NCBI RefSeq assembly: GCF_947492535.1
Contig: NZ_CANLNH010000001.1
Location: 124,001 to 188,000, forward strand
Direction: 5' to 3'
Length of the DNA stretch: 64,000 nt
Origin: an uncultured Dokdonia sp.
GTDB lineage: Bacteria > Bacteroidota > Bacteroidia > Flavobacteriales > Flavobacteriaceae
Below are positions 27,926 to 37,413 of the stretch, in pieces. Below the pieces are notes generated by a model, which ran no database searches, was not told the origin of the DNA, and was given only the letters and a program-made list of their open reading frames with translations. Both the position numbers and the translations under genes were made by a program. Numbering within the stretch: the first letter of the stretch is position 1; each line of letters starts with the position of its first letter.

Positions 27926-28831
27926 ATGAGGGCTTTAGTAATTTCTGGTGGAGGTAGTAAAGGCGCTTTTGGCGGCGGTGTTGCCCAATACCTTATGGAA
28001 GAGTTAGGGCATAGCTACGACTTGTTTATAGGAACGTCTACAGGAAGTTTATTAATATCTCACCTAGCCTTAGGAAAGATCGAAAAAATCAAAGAAGCCT
28101 ATACCTCAGTAAATCAGTCGGCTATTTTTAGTAATTGCCCCTTTGTAATAAAAAAAGACAAATGGGGACAAGAGCAAATAAATATTAATCATTGGAGTGT
28201 TGTTCGTAATTTTATGAAAGGCTCTAAAACCTTTGGCGAAAGCCAAAATCTCAGAGAACTCATAGGAAGACTGCTTACGCGTGAAGAGTTTGAAGAACTC
28301 AAACAAAGCCATAAAGACATCGTTGTTACAGTTTCTAATCTGTCTTTGCATGAGACAGAATATAAATCTATCAAAGAGGTGACCTATGAAGATTTTTGTG
28401 ATTGGATCTGGATTTCTTGTAACTATATTCCGTTTATGAGTCTTGTAAAAAAAGAAGGATGCGAGTATGCTGATGGAGGTTTTGGGAGTATGGTGCCTAT
28501 TAAAGAAGCAGTAGATCGAGGTGCCACCGAAATAGATGTCATCATTCTAGAAACAGAAGTCACTTATTACAATAGCTTGCCCTCTAAAAATGTATTTTCA
28601 TTATTGACCAATTTACATTCTTTTATGGTAGACCGTATTGAAAAGCAGAATATTACGATTGGGAAGTTTGCGGCAAATAACAAAGATGCCATCATCAACC
28701 TTTATTACACACCTATTGTATTAACCACAAATTCATTGGTGTTCAACAAAGAGAAAATGGCCGATTGGTGGCAACGCGGTTTTAAATATGCTGCTAGTAA
28801 AAATAGAGAGCTTAATGAAATTAGGGATTAG
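27926..28831 (+). CDS. Patatin-like phospholipase
   Basis: The 301-residue protein without a signal peptide has all patatin elements: the oxyanion loop SGGGSKGAFGGG near residues 6-17, the nucleophile elbow GTSTGS with a catalytic Ser near 38, and the Asp of the dyad in YADGGFGSMVPIKEA near 183. Such enzymes hydrolyse ester bonds in membrane phospholipids. No cyclic-nucleotide synthase or sensor gene is adjacent, so a role in phage defence is not supported. It is probably co-expressed with the two preceding genes. Confidence 0.9.
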   Translation: MRALVISGGGSKGAFGGGVAQYLMEELGHSYDLFIGTSTGSLLISHLALGKIEKIKEAYTSVNQSAIFSNCPFVIKKDKWGQEQININHWSVVRNFMKGSKTFGESQNLRELIGRLLTREEFEELKQSHKDIVVTVSNLSLHETEYKSIKEVTYEDFCDWIWISCNYIPFMSLVKKEGCEYADGGFGSMVPIKEAVDRGATEIDVIILETEVTYYNSLPSKNVFSLLTNLHSFMVDRIEKQNITIGKFAANNKDAIINLYYTPIVLTTNSLVFNKEKMADWWQRGFKYAASKNRELNEIRD

Positions 28832-28836
28832 GGTTT

Positions 28837-28860
28837 TATACGCTTTCGCGAAAGCGTATA
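28837..28860. repeat. 24-bp perfect palindrome after the patatin gene
   Basis: Same sequence as the copy between clpP and clpX (TATA-CGCTTTCGCGAAAGCG-TATA), located between convergent genes. Confidence 0.9.
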
Positions 28861-28947
28861 CAGAATATAGACCGCTTTACTAGTAGAATATAGGTTTTAA
28901 CCATACGAGCCTTTTGCCTCTTCTCTATATTCTTTTCTCTGGAAAAA

Positions 28948-31632
28948 CTAATTCCCCACACTATCCTTCTTAGTTTCCTTCTTTTTATTGCCAAATAAAC
29001 CACCCAGAAGTCCGCCAGCTGCATCTTCAATAATATCTTCCACTTTGGGTTTCGGTGTGCCTTGAGAACTTGTAGAAGTACTGTCTTTAGGAGTGTCTTT
29101 TCCGCCTCCTAAAATATCCCCAAGAATATCAGTAATCTTACTCGTACCTTCTTCTATTAATCTGTTTTTCTGAATCTCGATAATCTGATTGGTCAAGTCT
29201 CCAATAGCCGACTTTAAATTAAGCTGCACAGTGGGTTTTGTGAAATTTCCCGAAAGGGTAATAGGAACATGAGCAGATAAGTTTTCTTTTTCTTTATCCG
29301 TAAGTTTTGCAAGCAATTTACTGACATCTCCACCTAAATATTTTGCAGGAATATTAAGCTTTAAATTATATCCAATTGCATTGTCAAAACTATGCCCACC
29401 ACTTACATCGATGTCAATATCATCTGCTTTAATGGTAAACGGGTTTACCGCCACTTTTCCATCTTTAAACGTAAGGGCCGCTTTAAGGTTATCTAAGTCA
29501 ACACTGTCTAAGTCTATAAAATCTAATTGACTATCTAATGCAGAAAGCAACGGAGTATTTTCTGTTTGAACATTGGCGGTAAGGATTTCTGCAAATGCAT
29601 TTCCATCTATAGAACTTAAAATCGGTGCAAAGTTTTCATCCAGTTGTCCCTTTATATTGATCTTAGTATTAAGAGACCCTTGCAATGCTTTTGCTATAGG
29701 AGCAAGTTGTTTTAAGAGTTTTATGTTTTGAAAAGATTGATCAATATTTATTTTACTTAAATCAAGTTCCATATCAAAAATAGGAACGCCCGTTTTTGTA
29801 GAAACATTTCCAGAAACGCCAGCAGTACCTCCAAATAGAGAAGAATTTACATTATTTAAAAGCGCTTTTTCATCGTTAATAGCAACCGTTCCTTTTACAT
29901 CTGCGAGTTCTAGATCATCATAAATTACTTTGCGTGCATTAAAATCTAAAGACGCATCTAAAAAATCAGGAATCTGAATAGCAGTTGCGTCTGCCGTTCC
30001 TGTTGAGGTCTCTGAAGAACTTTTAGTAGGAGTAGTTTCGTTGTCAACCGTTTCAGTTACCGAAAAATCATTGAGATTAAACACCTGCGAAGTCACATTA
30101 AATCGTCCTTTTAGATCTTCTTTAGACATCACAAATGGGATGAGATTTTCTATCGTTCCCGTTGCACTAATATCGGTATCACCACTTTTACTTTCAAAAT
30201 TAGTAAGTTGTATTGTTCCTGGTTGAAAGGTAAGTGCCGCTTGACTTATAGTCACAGGTTTAGGGAGCTCTTCCCCTTCGTATCTGAAATTAGATAATTG
30301 TGCTTGTCCGCTACTTTTAATACGTTGATATTGCTGTTTATCTACAGCGTCCATATCAAAGATAGTAGTCATATCTGCCATTACTTTTCCTTCTAAAGGT
30401 GCTCCTATATCTAATGGATATACTTTTCCAATATTTGCAAGATCTAGTGTTCCTTTAATGGCGAGATTCACTAAAATATTTGTCGTAAGATTACGCAGTT
30501 TTCCATTAGCCGAAAACAAGTCATCATCTATTTTGAAATTAAGTGTATTAATACTTACATAGGTGTCGTCTACCAATCCAGAGTCGTTTATGATCTTTGC
30601 ATCAATATTGATATTATTCATTTGCTTCGGTAAATTTGGATATTTAAAAGAAGCATTATTAGAGACAATAGCAATATCTAGTTTCGGTATGGTACTCTCT
30701 GTCGCTTTTCCATTTATTTTTCCGCTTACGCGAAAATCACCGCCGGTCTGAACCCCATCAAGACTTCTAGCATATGCCTTCGGAATAATGGCTAAAAAGT
30801 TTTTAAAATCTGACGATGGTGTCTCGAACGAAACATCCATCGCAGTTCCATCATCTTCTAGCTGTACATATCCTTCAAATTGTAAAGGCAAGTCATGTAC
30901 AATTGCTTTATTTTCTAGAAATGTATACTTCTGGTTTTCGAGATCAAGTTCTATATCTGCTGTCAAATCAATAGCAGCATTATCTAGATAGTTAACGCTA
31001 TCAAGTTCAAAAGAGGCAAGTGCGGTTGTTTTCGTTTCAAGCGTACTTTGATTGGCACTAAAATCTCCATTGCCTTCATGATTTACTTCAGATAATCTTA
31101 GATATGTTTTAGAACTTTCATCCAAATAATTAATGATTGCATTGTTGAGTTCATAATGTTGAAGGTCAAATGTAAATGGTTTTGAAGCAGTGTCTTCTTT
31201 CGCGACAGCGGAATCAGAAGAAGAAGACTCTTTTGCAATATCATAATTGGCATTCCCTAGTGAGTCTACTTTAATGTTTATAATCGCATCATCTAGTCGT
31301 AGCGCATCTACTTTTATAGGATCATCGCCTGTATCTTTTATAAGCTGTTTTACACCCATCGCAATACGAAGCTCTTTTCCAGCGGCAAGCGTATCTCCTT
31401 CAAACGGAGCATTGTTTACCACACTAAAATTATTGAGTGTTACGGTAGCGTCTGGGAAGTTTTTAATCAAACTTATATCTAGCGTTTCCCAAGTGACTTG
31501 CGCATTTAGATTTTCATTAATCGTTTTTTTAAGTAAGTCTTCTAGTTTTCCTCTAAATAAAAAAGGAGAGGCTATAAGGAGTATAACAAGTACTAAAAGG
31601 ATGCTGCCTACTATTTTTAAAATGCGTTTCAT
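28948..31632 (-). CDS. AsmA-like inner-membrane/periplasmic protein
   Basis: The 894-residue protein has one N-terminal membrane helix (ILKIVGSILLVLVILLIASPFLF), then the AsmA start KTINENLNAQVTWETLDISLIKNFPDATVTLNNFSVVN. Long repetitive beta-sequence follows, with an AsmA C-terminal region near 640-780 (ELDLSKINIDQSFQNIKLLKQLAPIAKALQGSLNTKINIKG). AsmA/TamB-type proteins bridge the periplasm and are linked to lipid transport and outer membrane homeostasis. The C-terminus is low-complexity (IEDAAGGLLGGLFGNKKKE). Length is typical for Bacteroidota. It is convergent with the patatin gene. Confidence 0.88.
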   Translation of the reverse strand: MKRILKIVGSILLVLVILLIASPFLFRGKLEDLLKKTINENLNAQVTWETLDISLIKNFPDATVTLNNFSVVNNAPFEGDTLAAGKELRIAMGVKQLIKDTGDDPIKVDALRLDDAIINIKVDSLGNANYDIAKESSSSDSAVAKEDTASKPFTFDLQHYELNNAIINYLDESSKTYLRLSEVNHEGNGDFSANQSTLETKTTALASFELDSVNYLDNAAIDLTADIELDLENQKYTFLENKAIVHDLPLQFEGYVQLEDDGTAMDVSFETPSSDFKNFLAIIPKAYARSLDGVQTGGDFRVSGKINGKATESTIPKLDIAIVSNNASFKYPNLPKQMNNINIDAKIINDSGLVDDTYVSINTLNFKIDDDLFSANGKLRNLTTNILVNLAIKGTLDLANIGKVYPLDIGAPLEGKVMADMTTIFDMDAVDKQQYQRIKSSGQAQLSNFRYEGEELPKPVTISQAALTFQPGTIQLTNFESKSGDTDISATGTIENLIPFVMSKEDLKGRFNVTSQVFNLNDFSVTETVDNETTPTKSSSETSTGTADATAIQIPDFLDASLDFNARKVIYDDLELADVKGTVAINDEKALLNNVNSSLFGGTAGVSGNVSTKTGVPIFDMELDLSKINIDQSFQNIKLLKQLAPIAKALQGSLNTKINIKGQLDENFAPILSSIDGNAFAEILTANVQTENTPLLSALDSQLDFIDLDSVDLDNLKAALTFKDGKVAVNPFTIKADDIDIDVSGGHSFDNAIGYNLKLNIPAKYLGGDVSKLLAKLTDKEKENLSAHVPITLSGNFTKPTVQLNLKSAIGDLTNQIIEIQKNRLIEEGTSKITDILGDILGGGKDTPKDSTSTSSQGTPKPKVEDIIEDAAGGLLGGLFGNKKKETKKDSVGN

Positions 31633-31702
31633 ACTGTCGTTTTATTAGTGAAACTTAATTTTGAGGAGTCTATAAGACGTACTCAGAATTATAAGTTGAA
31701 CT

Positions 31703-31729
31703 AATCCCGCTTTTTCAGCGGGATTTTGG
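31703..31729. terminator. GC-rich hairpin between AsmA-like and queuosine transporter genes
   Basis: AATCCCGC (31703-31710) pairs with GCGGGATT (31718-31725), followed by TTGG. A second palindrome, TCGACCCTTGGGTCGA, lies at 31739-31754. Together they probably end the transporter transcript. Confidence 0.5.
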
Positions 31730-31804
31730 TTTAATACCTCGACCCTTGGGTCGATTCTTTATATTGGTTCCAAGGCTTGCCCTGATGTTTAACACTTCTT
31801 ATTA

Positions 31805-32518
31805 TTATACGTCAAGTTGTAATTCTTCGCCTTCAGAAAGGTTGAATTTTTTCCTAAATACATACACTCCTAGATATAAAAATGGGGTGTCTAGTGCTGC
31901 AATTAAAACTTTAAATAAAAATCCACCTACTAATAATCCGCCAAAACGACTCCAATCTATTTCTCCAAAACTACATAGTAGTAAAAGTACGGCCGCAGTA
32001 TCTATAAACTGTGACAAGAATGTTGAGAAATTGTTACGAAGCCATAAATGTTTTCCTTTAGTAAGTTTTTTCCAAAAGTGATACAAATGTATATCCACAT
32101 ATTGTGCCAATAAATAAGCGGTCATACTTGCAAAAACAGCAATGGCCGTCGCACCAAAAACTTTTGAAAACAATGCGTCATTTACAGGAGACCAACTAGT
32201 GGCTGTAGTTGCATTACCCACATATATAATTAATAACGAAAAAAATGAAGCAAAGATACCTGTCGTAACCATCTGATTTGCTTTCTTTTTTCCATAAATC
32301 TCACTAATGAGATCCGTAATTAAAAAAGTAATAGGGTAAGGAAGTAAACCCACTGATATTTCAAATGTGTATATGCCAAAAAAGTCCCAGCTAAAAAATT
32401 TTTGAAAAATAAGATTAGATACGACCAGTGCACATATAAATAAGGCACCAAGTGTAAAGTATATCCTATATGCAGTTTGTAAATCCTTAAGAGAATGTTT
32501 AGGTGTTGCTTGATTCAT
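31805..32518 (-). CDS. Queuosine precursor transporter (YhhQ family)
   Basis: The 237-residue inner membrane protein has about six helices. It starts at the ATG at 32518 (MNQATPKH); an upstream start would add six residues. Family blocks are YPITFLITDLISEIYGKKKA (near 63-82), the ALLFSKVFGATAIAVFASMTAYLLAQYVDIHLYHFW region and RNNFSTFLSQFIDTA. YhhQ proteins take up queuosine precursors such as preQ0 or queuine for tRNA wobble modification. It diverges from the folK fusion gene. Confidence 0.92.
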   Translation of the reverse strand: MNQATPKHSLKDLQTAYRIYFTLGALFICALVVSNLIFQKFFSWDFFGIYTFEISVGLLPYPITFLITDLISEIYGKKKANQMVTTGIFASFFSLLIIYVGNATTATSWSPVNDALFSKVFGATAIAVFASMTAYLLAQYVDIHLYHFWKKLTKGKHLWLRNNFSTFLSQFIDTAAVLLLLCSFGEIDWSRFGGLLVGGFLFKVLIAALDTPFLYLGVYVFRKKFNLSEGEELQLDV

Positions 32519-32604
32519 ATTTCTTGATAACTTCAAGGTTAAAATTAAAGCATTATGAGAATCTTTTACTTAATTTGTTCATAAATGTTAATGTACTAAC
32601 CATC

Positions 32605-33723
32605 TTGCATACCATCTATCTGTCATTAGGAAGTAATCAGGGGAATACTTATGAAAACCTCACAAAAGCAATACAACTATTATTTGCTCAAGTAGGTCGT
32701 ATTAGTAAAATATCACCCGTATACCTGAGTCCATCATTAGGTTTTGAAGGACCAGATTTCCATAATTGTGTGGTGCGTATTCATACAAATCTTACATCAA
32801 CTAAGCTTATAAAGAACATACTTGCCATCGAAACATCCATGGGACGTGTGCGAGAAGAAGGTGTGGGATACCAATCCCGTCCTATAGATATTGATGTTTT
32901 GTTGTATGATGATGCTATTATAGAGACAAGTATACTTCAGGTGCCACACCCTCGTATGTGCTATCGTACCTTTGTGCTGCAGCCACTTGCAGATATCGCA
33001 GGAAGTGAAGAACACCCAGTATCTAAAGAAACATTTTCTTCTCTATTAGAAAAGTGTCCAGATGGAAGTGTGGTTACTAAACAACCTAAGTGGCTTAAAA
33101 ACCCTAAAGATTCTATGCTTTTGGGTGATTATAATTATATCGTAGTAGAAGGAAATATAGGAGCAGGTAAAACCAGTCTTGTAGAGATGATCTCTGAAGA
33201 GTTTAATGCAAAACCTATTCTTGAACGCTTTAAAGACAATCCTTTTTTGCCTAAATTCTATAAAGAACCAGATCGGTATGCGTTTCCGTTAGAAATGTCT
33301 TTTCTAGCAGATAGATATCAACAATTGCTAGACGATATAGGACAGTATGATCTTTTTAAAGATTTTATGATTGCCGATTATGATCGCTATAAATCACTCA
33401 TCTTTTCACAAGTTACACTGCAAGAAGAAGAGTATGTATTGTATAAACGCTTACACGAAATGATGTATCATGATATGCCACAACCCGATTTATATGTATA
33501 CTTATATCAAAATACAGAACGCCTTTTGAGTAATATCAAAAAACGGGGACGTAGTTATGAAAAAGAGATAGATGCAGCATATCTCGAAAAAATTAATCAA
33601 GGCTATCTTGATTTTATCAAATCACAACATCAACTCAATGTAAAAATTATAGATATCTCTGATCTTGATTTTGTAAAAAACAGAGAAGACTATCTAAAAG
33701 TAGTGAGTGAGTTTTACGTATAA
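32605..33723 (+). CDS. folK: FolK-deoxynucleoside kinase fusion
   Basis: One frame (372 residues from the TTG at 32605) joins two enzymes. Residues about 1-165 are HPPK (IYLSLGSNQGN, RPIDIDVLLYDD, VPHPRMCYRTFVLQPL), which pyrophosphorylates a pterin in folate synthesis. Residues about 175-372 are a deoxynucleoside kinase (P-loop VEGNIGAGKTSLV, ERFKDNPFLPKFY, an LID-like KKRGRSYEKE). The TTG is preferred because homologous HPPKs start right before IYLSLG; upstream GTG/TTG options would overlap the divergent transporter. The fusion is common in Bacteroidota. It would link folate and nucleotide salvage. Confidence 0.9.
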   Translation: MHTIYLSLGSNQGNTYENLTKAIQLLFAQVGRISKISPVYLSPSLGFEGPDFHNCVVRIHTNLTSTKLIKNILAIETSMGRVREEGVGYQSRPIDIDVLLYDDAIIETSILQVPHPRMCYRTFVLQPLADIAGSEEHPVSKETFSSLLEKCPDGSVVTKQPKWLKNPKDSMLLGDYNYIVVEGNIGAGKTSLVEMISEEFNAKPILERFKDNPFLPKFYKEPDRYAFPLEMSFLADRYQQLLDDIGQYDLFKDFMIADYDRYKSLIFSQVTLQEEEYVLYKRLHEMMYHDMPQPDLYVYLYQNTERLLSNIKKRGRSYEKEIDAAYLEKINQGYLDFIKSQHQLNVKIIDISDLDFVKNREDYLKVVSEFYV

Positions 33724-33869
33724 ATCCCAGTAGCTTCAGTACATAGTACAATATTGCGCTGAAATTTCAGTTATATTTGATATGTAATAATAGATGTCAT
33801 AATACGTCTATACCATCATTACAACTAAAGTCGCACTAGATTTTAGTAACAAACTATCCCAATCAATAT

Positions 33870-33890
33870 GATTAAAGAGACTCTTTAATC
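33870..33890. promoter_or_regulatory. 21-bp inverted repeat upstream of the zincin-like gene
   Basis: GATTAAAGAG-A-CTCTTTAATC is perfectly symmetric around one base, 75 bp before the next start codon. It lacks a T tract, so an operator or structured leader is more likely than a terminator. The other bases of 33724-33964 hold nothing recognised. Confidence 0.45.
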
Positions 33891-33964
33891 TCACTAAAAC
33901 ATGTCATGAAATACCTGTTTATTCCATCCAAACAAGTATATGTGATGTATAAAAATCGTTGTAT

Positions 33965-34468
33965 ATGAAAAAGTATATGATATTGGGGACATTACTGTTT
34001 TCTTTTTTCTCAGTTTCTGCTCAAAATGTAAGTATTGATGGGCGTTTACAGCCGCTGCTTAATGAGTTTTTTGAGTTGTGTAAAACCTATGATATTGAGT
34101 ATTACGATAAATTGTTTAAACTAGAAAGTATAGATGTCGTAAACACACTTACGGTATCTGAAAAAGGATCTACACTAGGCATGTTACGTAGAAACGAACA
34201 AGGCAGTGTAGTTGCTATTGACATTAATTGGGTGGCCCAATTAGATCCTGAAATTTTAAAAGTGGTTGCTTTTCATGAGTTTGCACATTACTTTTTAGAA
34301 TATTCAAAACATGTTTGTGATGACTGCGGGCGGATTATGTCTGTCGTAAATTCAAGCTATTTTGAGATTATAAGAGATTGGGATAATCGTATCAAAACAT
34401 TATTTGAAAGTTCTCCTGCATATCTTAAAAAACAGCAAGTATCTAATGGTATTTCGACTCAACTATAA
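33965..34468 (+). CDS. Small secreted zincin-like protein (HEFAH)
   Basis: The 167-residue protein has a signal peptide (MKKYMILGTLLFSFFSVSA). The ATG at 33965 is preferred to a TTG two codons earlier. The central motif KVVAFHEFAHYFLEY (residues about 97-111) contains the HExxH zinc site of metallopeptidases. A third ligand could come from HVCDDCGRIM just downstream, which also holds two cysteines in CDDC. The rest matches no family I know. The product is probably exported to the periplasm or surface; proteolysis is inferred only from HExxH. It is monocistronic. Confidence 0.7.
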   Translation: MKKYMILGTLLFSFFSVSAQNVSIDGRLQPLLNEFFELCKTYDIEYYDKLFKLESIDVVNTLTVSEKGSTLGMLRRNEQGSVVAIDINWVAQLDPEILKVVAFHEFAHYFLEYSKHVCDDCGRIMSVVNSSYFEIIRDWDNRIKTLFESSPAYLKKQQVSNGISTQL

Positions 34469-34492
34469 ATTAATATAGAGTATATAGATAAG

Positions 34493-34578
34493 TATGCTTT
34501 CGCGAAATCGAACCTGTGAGACCTGCCTGCCGGCAGGCAGGTTCACGACCAAAGGGAGAGCGAAGCGTTAAAGCGTAC
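34493..34578. repeat. Composite repeat: palindrome half, CCTGCC palindrome, palindrome half
   Basis: TATGCTTTCGCGAA at 34493-34506 is followed by the perfect palindrome CCTGCCTGCCGGCAGGCAGG at 34522-34541, and then AAAGCGTA at 34570-34577. The outer parts look like the two halves of the dispersed palindrome, split by another repeat. Confidence 0.75.
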
Positions 34579-34610
34579 CCAGTATGATTACAATTGTATT
34601 GTAAAATTAG

Positions 34611-34644
34611 AAAAGGCATAGATACCCTAATCTATGCCTTTTTA
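34611..34644. terminator. Bidirectional terminator
   Basis: AAAAGGCATAGAT (34611-34623) pairs with ATCTATGCCTTTT (34630-34642) around a six-base loop, between two convergent genes. Confidence 0.92.
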
Positions 34645-34661
34645 TTTCAGAATAATGATTC

Positions 34662-36137
34662 TTACTCCTCTCCTAAAGAAGGATGCCAGAGATCTTTAGA
34701 AGTTCCAGTAACAGGTATAAATTGCAACGGAGGATATGACATGGTTGCATCATCTATATTCTCCCTTTTTAAAAATCGTAAAATAGTTTCTTGCGCTTTA
34801 GGATGATATACAATCTGCTCATGTCCTGCATTTTTTACGACAATATGATGGCTATTTGTATATCCCCATCGTACCTGCTCGGCTTGATACGGTGGCGTAT
34901 TAAAATCTAATGTCCCGCTTAAGAATAGCGTAGGTATATCTGTAACAAGCGGAGCTCTAAAATCTTCTCCTACATCAGGAGTAGGCCAGTTTTTTAGTGT
35001 AGACATATTTACAACATTTTTAAAAAAACTTTTTTGATTTTCTTCTTCAATACGAACCATTCTACTAGCAGAAGCACCAGAAGCGGCATCCATGGTAATA
35101 GACATTCCGTGTATACCATACACCATTTGATGCCTTTTCTGAACAAACCATTGTAATAAAGAATAATCGCCTTGATCTATGCTGTATAAAAGTTTAGGTA
35201 ATACTGGGATATCACTCGCGTCACCAATATCTATTCGGAGTATTAGGTTAAGGCCATACGAACCTACCAAGACTTTTAGAGGAGCTCCCGTAAGCGCAGA
35301 AGTTATTTCAACTTCTACTGGATTTGTAGTCAATTTTGTAATCACTTTCTTATATAAAGCAACTAGGTCTGGAATGTCTTTATTTATAGTAGCGTCATTA
35401 TTCGAGAGCAGTGCAATTTTATGTAATTGAATATCCATTGCTAGGGGTAACTTAAATGTGTCATTAAACCCTTCAACACCTATGAGTATGGCATTTTCTA
35501 CATAATCAGGGTAATATTTCATATAGGTTTGACCTAAATGTGTACCATAACTAAAACCAAATAATGAGATTTTAGAATACCCTAACGCTTGTCGTAATAC
35601 ATCTAAATCAGTTGCATTTTCTATAGTTGTATATCCTTGTAAATCGACGCCTCTATCATTAAAAGTTTTTAAAGCCTCATGAGACATCGTATTAAAATGC
35701 TTTTGAGAAGCCTTTGCATCGACAAAAAGGTTTTTAGGGAGTTCCTTTTGCCATATAAATAAGGTGCGTTCAGTCTCGGCACCCGTCCCTCTTTGGTCCA
35801 CAAGGATAACGTCACCAAGTTCTAAATATGGCAACCAGTTTTCTAAATATCTAGGATTACTAGCTTGCCACGTACAGCTTGAACCTGGCCCTCCTTCTAA
35901 GTAAAATATAGGCGATGTAGGAGTGGGGTTGCTGCTTTTTAATTTGATAAAATGAACAGGGATTTTTGCACTATTAGGGTTGTTACGATTTTCAGGAACT
36001 TCTATCGTACCTACCTCTGCAAGTACTTCCTTTCCTGATTCACTTGTAAACGTAGCAGCAGTCATTTGTAATTGTTGGGCGAATACACTTTGTATTGCGA
36101 TACTGAAACATAAAAGAAAAATAAGTTGTGATTTCAT
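34662..36137 (-). CDS. Secreted TAP-like alpha/beta-hydrolase (tripeptidyl aminopeptidase type)
   Basis: The 491-residue protein has a signal peptide (MKSQLIFLLCFSIAIQSVFA). It shows the family oxyanion motif YLEGGPGSSCTW near 79-90, VILVDQRGTGAE near 112, the nucleophile elbow FGFSYGTHLG near 195, an Asp in FLSGTLDFNTPP near 413, and the catalytic His in NAGHEQIVYHP near 440. Members remove di- or tripeptides from peptide N-termini or hydrolyse esters. Export suggests breakdown of extracellular peptides. It is convergent with the zincin-like gene across a terminator. Confidence 0.9.
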   Translation of the reverse strand: MKSQLIFLLCFSIAIQSVFAQQLQMTAATFTSESGKEVLAEVGTIEVPENRNNPNSAKIPVHFIKLKSSNPTPTSPIFYLEGGPGSSCTWQASNPRYLENWLPYLELGDVILVDQRGTGAETERTLFIWQKELPKNLFVDAKASQKHFNTMSHEALKTFNDRGVDLQGYTTIENATDLDVLRQALGYSKISLFGFSYGTHLGQTYMKYYPDYVENAILIGVEGFNDTFKLPLAMDIQLHKIALLSNNDATINKDIPDLVALYKKVITKLTTNPVEVEITSALTGAPLKVLVGSYGLNLILRIDIGDASDIPVLPKLLYSIDQGDYSLLQWFVQKRHQMVYGIHGMSITMDAASGASASRMVRIEEENQKSFFKNVVNMSTLKNWPTPDVGEDFRAPLVTDIPTLFLSGTLDFNTPPYQAEQVRWGYTNSHHIVVKNAGHEQIVYHPKAQETILRFLKRENIDDATMSYPPLQFIPVTGTSKDLWHPSLGEE

Positions 36138-36342
36138 GAGATATTTAATTTTTGAGCAATGTAATAGCTGTGTAGATAGCTATTTTAAAAAGTAGATGGA
36201 TGTCACATCACGATAGTTGCATACTGTATAGAAATTGTCAAATGCAATTCGTAGGACGATATGTAAAATTGAGGAGTCGATACTGCGTATTGATCGATCT
36301 GTTCTAAAATCAAGCTTATTTTTTTCTACTTTCCCATTAATT

Positions 36343-37413
36343 ATGGAAAAATCAATTCATTTTTTAGACAAACTACTTCAGAATAGGATCGCGTTGCATG
36401 TGCTTTTTTGGCTCTTTGTATTGTTTTTAGCGCCCTTAGTAGCAGATAGAAGTATTATGGAGGTATGGCAATCTCTTGTGTATAGAGGTGTAGGATTACC
36501 TACAAAGATGATTGCTACCTATTTTTTAGCCTATTATTTGATTCCGAGGTATTTTCAGAAAGAAAAGTATTTTCAGTTTATAATATACTTCGTTATAAGC
36601 TCTTTTATTCTTTGTGTGATATATCGTTTTAATAATGTACAAATCGCAGAACGATTAGCTGGAGAAGAAGGGTATAAAGAACGCTTATGGGAAATTGTAG
36701 CCTATTATGATGAGACTATTTTAGGGTATATTGGAAGAGTTTATTCTGTAACGATTCCTTTTATTTTTATAAAAATGCTGAGGTCTCGTGGCGCTGAAAA
36801 AAGGAAAGTAGCACGTTTAGAAAAAGAAAAAATAGATGCTGAGCTTAATTTTTTAAAAGCGCAAATACATCCTCATTTTTTATTCAATACTTTAAATAAT
36901 TTATATGCATTAACCCTAAAAAAATCTGATCGTGCACCAGATGTAGTCGCTAAGCTTTCAGAAATACTAGATTATATGCTATACCAATGTAAAGAGGATA
37001 GGGTTTTGGTAAGTAAAGAAATCACACTTTTAGAACACTACTTAGATTTAGAGAAGCTACGATATGGAGAACGATTGCAATTAACATTTGATCATGATCT
37101 GGATGATCATACCTCACAAATAGCACCTTTAATTTTGATTTCTATTGTAGAAAATGCATTTAAACATGGAGTAAGCGGAGCAATACAACAACCAGTTGTA
37201 GCCATTTCTATAAAAGTTAAAGAAGGAGTATCGTATATTAGAGTCTATAATTCAAAACCAGCAACTCCTCAAATAGATGAAATGGGCTATAAAAAAGGAA
37301 TAGGAGAGACGAATGTAAAACGGCAATTAGAACTCATTTATCCTGAACGTTATGAATGGAATTATGAGGAGTCACCAACATCATATGAAGTTAATTTAAC
37401 GATTCAGTTATGA
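36343..37413 (+). CDS. LytS-type sensor histidine kinase
   Basis: The 356-residue inner membrane protein (ATG at 36343; upstream codons give a non-hydrophobic extension) has three to four transmembrane helices up to about residue 145. A short coiled linker follows, then the His_kinase (PF06580) motif KAQIHPHFLFNTLNNLYAL near 195-213, with the phosphorylatable His. ENAFKHGV near 290 is the N-box of the ATPase domain. The stop overlaps the start of the response regulator gene (ATGA), a typical two-component arrangement. The stimulus is not evident. Confidence 0.93.
   Translation: MEKSIHFLDKLLQNRIALHVLFWLFVLFLAPLVADRSIMEVWQSLVYRGVGLPTKMIATYFLAYYLIPRYFQKEKYFQFIIYFVISSFILCVIYRFNNVQIAERLAGEEGYKERLWEIVAYYDETILGYIGRVYSVTIPFIFIKMLRSRGAEKRKVARLEKEKIDAELNFLKAQIHPHFLFNTLNNLYALTLKKSDRAPDVVAKLSEILDYMLYQCKEDRVLVSKEITLLEHYLDLEKLRYGERLQLTFDHDLDDHTSQIAPLILISIVENAFKHGVSGAIQQPVVAISIKVKEGVSYIRVYNSKPATPQIDEMGYKKGIGETNVKRQLELIYPERYEWNYEESPTSYEVNLTIQL

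Noticed and set aside
27926-28831. Patatin as effector of a CBASS-type defence system
   Set aside because: No nucleotidyltransferase, ubiquitin-like or sensor gene is adjacent; patatins are common in ordinary metabolism.
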